Made by a program: the position numbers and the translations under genes
Source of the DNA: a virus
IMG/VR virus record: IMGVR_UViG_3300043470_001769
Coordinates: 1-39,641 of that record
Length of the DNA stretch: 39,641 nt
Strand: one strand, 5' to 3'
Notes under the pieces: generated by a model
The model's database searches: none
The model's input: only the letters and a program-made list of their open reading frames with translations
Told to the model about the DNA's origin: nothing
Shown here: piece by piece, positions 38,481 to 39,641 of the stretch
How the letters are laid out: each line of letters starts with the position of its first letter
How positions within the stretch are numbered: position 1 is the stretch's first letter

Positions 38481-39176
38481 ATGCAAGAAAAGAATTTATC
38501 ACAAGTGCTTAGAGAACAAATGACAGCTCGCGGGCGCCGCTTTTGGGCTGGAGACAACATCAGCGATTACATGAGTGATGCCATCAAAGAAAAACTCATT
38601 GACGAAGCCACTGTGGCGTTTGAGGGTGTGTTGGATGCATTGCTGATTGATAGAGAAAACGATCCCAATTCAAAAGGCACAGCTCGACGCTTGGCCAAGA
38701 TGTACTACAACGAAATAATGGCAGGAAGATATGAACCAGCACCCGATTGCACAGCGTTTCCAAATGATTCAGCAGACCGTTACGAGGGCATGCTCGTGGT
38801 TCGCAGTGAACTTCGCAGTATGTGTAGTCATCATCACCAACCCGTTGCTGGGGTTGCTTATATTGGCATTATTGCGGCAGAGAAACTGATCGGACTTAGT
38901 AAGTACACCCGCATTGCACAGTGGTGTGCCCGTCGAGGTACCCTACAGGAAGAACTGTGCATAGACATTGCCAACGAGATCATGGCCGCAACCGCATCCA
39001 AGGATGTGGGTGTTTACATTCAAGCAGTGCATGGCTGCTGTGAGAATCGTGGCATCATGGCACACTCAAGTCTCACACAGACCACTGTGTTGCGAGGCGC
39101 TTTCAAAACAGACGACAGTGTGAAAAAAGAGTTCATGGACAATATCAAATTACAACAGGAGTTTGCACCAAGATGA
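38481..39176 (+). CDS. folE: GTP cyclohydrolase I
   Basis: The 231 residues include the family core. The zinc and active-site pattern is MCSHHHQP (C115, H117-H119), GLSKYTRIAQWCARRGTLQEEL is the conserved mid-section, and VHGCCENRGI (H184, C186/C187) supplies the distal zinc Cys and catalytic His. FolE converts GTP to dihydroneopterin triphosphate, first step both of folate and of 7-deazaguanine (preQ0) synthesis. With a DpdA-like gene and a QueD-like gene in the same cluster, the latter use is most likely here. QueC and QueE are not in the window and might lie downstream or be supplied by the host. Its stop overlaps the next small gene. Confidence 0.93.
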   Translation: MQEKNLSQVLREQMTARGRRFWAGDNISDYMSDAIKEKLIDEATVAFEGVLDALLIDRENDPNSKGTARRLAKMYYNEIMAGRYEPAPDCTAFPNDSADRYEGMLVVRSELRSMCSHHHQPVAGVAYIGIIAAEKLIGLSKYTRIAQWCARRGTLQEELCIDIANEIMAATASKDVGVYIQAVHGCCENRGIMAHSSLTQTTVLRGAFKTDDSVKKEFMDNIKLQQEFAPR

Positions 39177-39289
39177 CCATAATCACAAACATCACAGGCG
39201 AGATTCGACTGCCCTGGGAACCAGGGTTGTTGGAATGGTTGCACGAAAACTATCCTGCAAGTCAGTATAGAGTGGTAGAATTAACTTAA
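39173..39289 (+). CDS. Small 38-residue protein
   Basis: The ATG at 39173 overlaps the folE stop as ATGA, a strong sign of coupled translation. The short product (MTIITNITGEIRLPWEPGLLEWLHENYPASQYRVVELT) has a strand, a helix and a strand. It has no membrane segment, and no known motif is seen. It ends 12 nt before the next ATG and neatly fills the gap, with the downstream ribosome-binding site AAGGAG immediately after its stop. Function unknown; possibly a small regulator or partner of FolE. Confidence 0.6.
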   Translation: MTIITNITGEIRLPWEPGLLEWLHENYPASQYRVVELT

Positions 39290-39301
39290 AGGAGAAAGAG
39301 C

Positions 39302-39496
39302 ATGGCAAAGAAATTAATTAAATTGGACAAAGTAAACGAATCAATCACAATCAATCGTTACGATAATGGCTTCATGGTCGAAGTGGGCGGACGAGACAAA
39401 GAAAACGATTGGAAAAGTGCCAAGATTCTTTGTAACACAGAAGCAGAAATGCTTGACGTGGTCAAAGAATGGAACTCAATGGAAATTGACTCTTAA
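39302..39496 (+). CDS. Small phage protein related in pattern to the 33406 product
   Basis: The 64 residues (MAKKLIKLDKVNESITINRYDNGFMVEVGGRDKENDWKSAKILC...) form strand-turn-strand followed by a helix ending in VVKEWNSMEIDS. The ITINRYDNGFMVEVGG section resembles FTVYRANGGVLVEINRYDER of the 33406 product, suggesting one small-protein family used twice. AAGGAGAAAG stands 3-10 nt before the ATG. No enzymatic motif. Function unknown. Confidence 0.75.
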   Translation: MAKKLIKLDKVNESITINRYDNGFMVEVGGRDKENDWKSAKILCNTEAEMLDVVKEWNSMEIDS

Positions 39497-39505
39497 GGAA
39501 CTGCT

Positions 39506-39641
39506 ATGGCTGTCTGGGAACTATCAACCGAATACAAAAAGAACGCTATTGAAGTACAACTGTGGTACAAGGATGGCGTTACTATCAAAAAGATCGAAGG
39601 CTATCGCTGGGGTACTTTTTACTGTGAAAGCGACGAGCGAC
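39506..39641 (+). CDS. Small phage protein, cut by the window end
   Basis: The first 45 codons are present (MAVWELSTEYKKNAIEVQLWYKDGVTIKK...). TTAAGGAA, which overlaps the previous stop codon, serves as ribosome-binding site. The visible part has a basic helix (STEYKKNAIEVQLWYKDG) then IEGYRWGTFYCESDER. I recall similar short proteins in T4-like aquatic phages beginning W-E-L/I-S and containing WY-DG and RWG; the function is unknown. The 3' end is outside the window, so length cannot be judged. Confidence 0.65.
   Translation, partial: MAVWELSTEYKKNAIEVQLWYKDGVTIKKIEGYRWGTFYCESDER

Noticed and set aside
1-39641. tRNA genes
   Set aside because: I saw no convincing cloverleaf with TTCGA-type arm in the short intergenic gaps; a dedicated scan would settle it, but nothing could be supported by eye.

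Overview
This window is a stretch of a large lytic tailed-phage genome of the T4-like (myovirus) supergroup, probably from an aquatic, uncultured source. The evidence is a family B replicative DNA polymerase (gp43 type), a gp45-type sliding clamp and a DsbA-like protein close together, T4-type late-promoter octamers (NNTAAATA, twice as exact TATAAATA), dense gene packing with 4-nt and longer overlaps, and many small proteins of the kind common in marine and freshwater T4-like phages. The GC content looks moderate. The host cannot be named from the sequence. No tRNA, rRNA, CRISPR or insertion sequence was seen.

Layout. (1) 1-2541: membrane and lysis-type genes, namely a DUF4337-like fragment, two single-membrane-segment or two-segment proteins, a small opposite-strand membrane peptide, a holin-like protein and a small exported protein. 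(2) 2542-5693: host-type promoters driving a zinc-finger-less DnaJ and a ClpA-like AAA+ unfoldase. (3) 5686-9091: small virion-type proteins, a nucleotidylyltransferase and a GT-A glycosyltransferase. (4) 9107-18332: a cassette of very large or very small proteins that look like capsid-packaged internal proteins. These include a nucleotidyltransferase/metallopeptidase/amidoligase fusion and a 1185-residue modular protein with six (V/M)AE junctions. (5) 18366-23425: a surface-sugar cassette, three genes forward (DUF6492-type transferase, PIG-L deacetylase, SGNH protein) meeting three genes in reverse (radical SAM/SPASM enzyme and two glycosyltransferases). (6) 23463-26244: internal-protein style genes resume, with a phage Dps. 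(7) 26339-31261: DsbA, DNA polymerase, methyltransferase-like protein, sliding clamp and a DUF2061 membrane protein. (8) 31251-39641: a probable 7-deazaguanine DNA-modification set (TGT/DpdA-like transglycosylase, QueD/PTPS-like protein, FolE) interleaved with a nuclease-like protein and a second sugar block (GT-B transferase, SGNH protein, GalE, shortened DegT-like protein).

How it fits together. Two promoter classes are visible. Sigma70-like promoters (TTGNNN, 16-17 bp, TATAAT-like) precede dnaJ, clpA, dsbA, the clamp and folE. T4-late-like octamers sit only 4-9 nt before the start codons of virion and sugar genes, mostly without a Shine-Dalgarno sequence, which implies leaderless late mRNAs.

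The most interesting system is the internal-protein cassette. Several proteins start with short leaders ending in (L/I/V)-x-E, as T4 capsid-targeting sequences do. The giant 13814-17371 protein carries repeated GVAEG-type junctions between unrelated small domains, including a GNAT acetyltransferase-like one. I read it as a polyprotein cut by the prohead protease (not in this window) to load several cargo proteins into the head for injection. The junctions are conserved at nucleotide level, which also suggests module shuffling by recombination.
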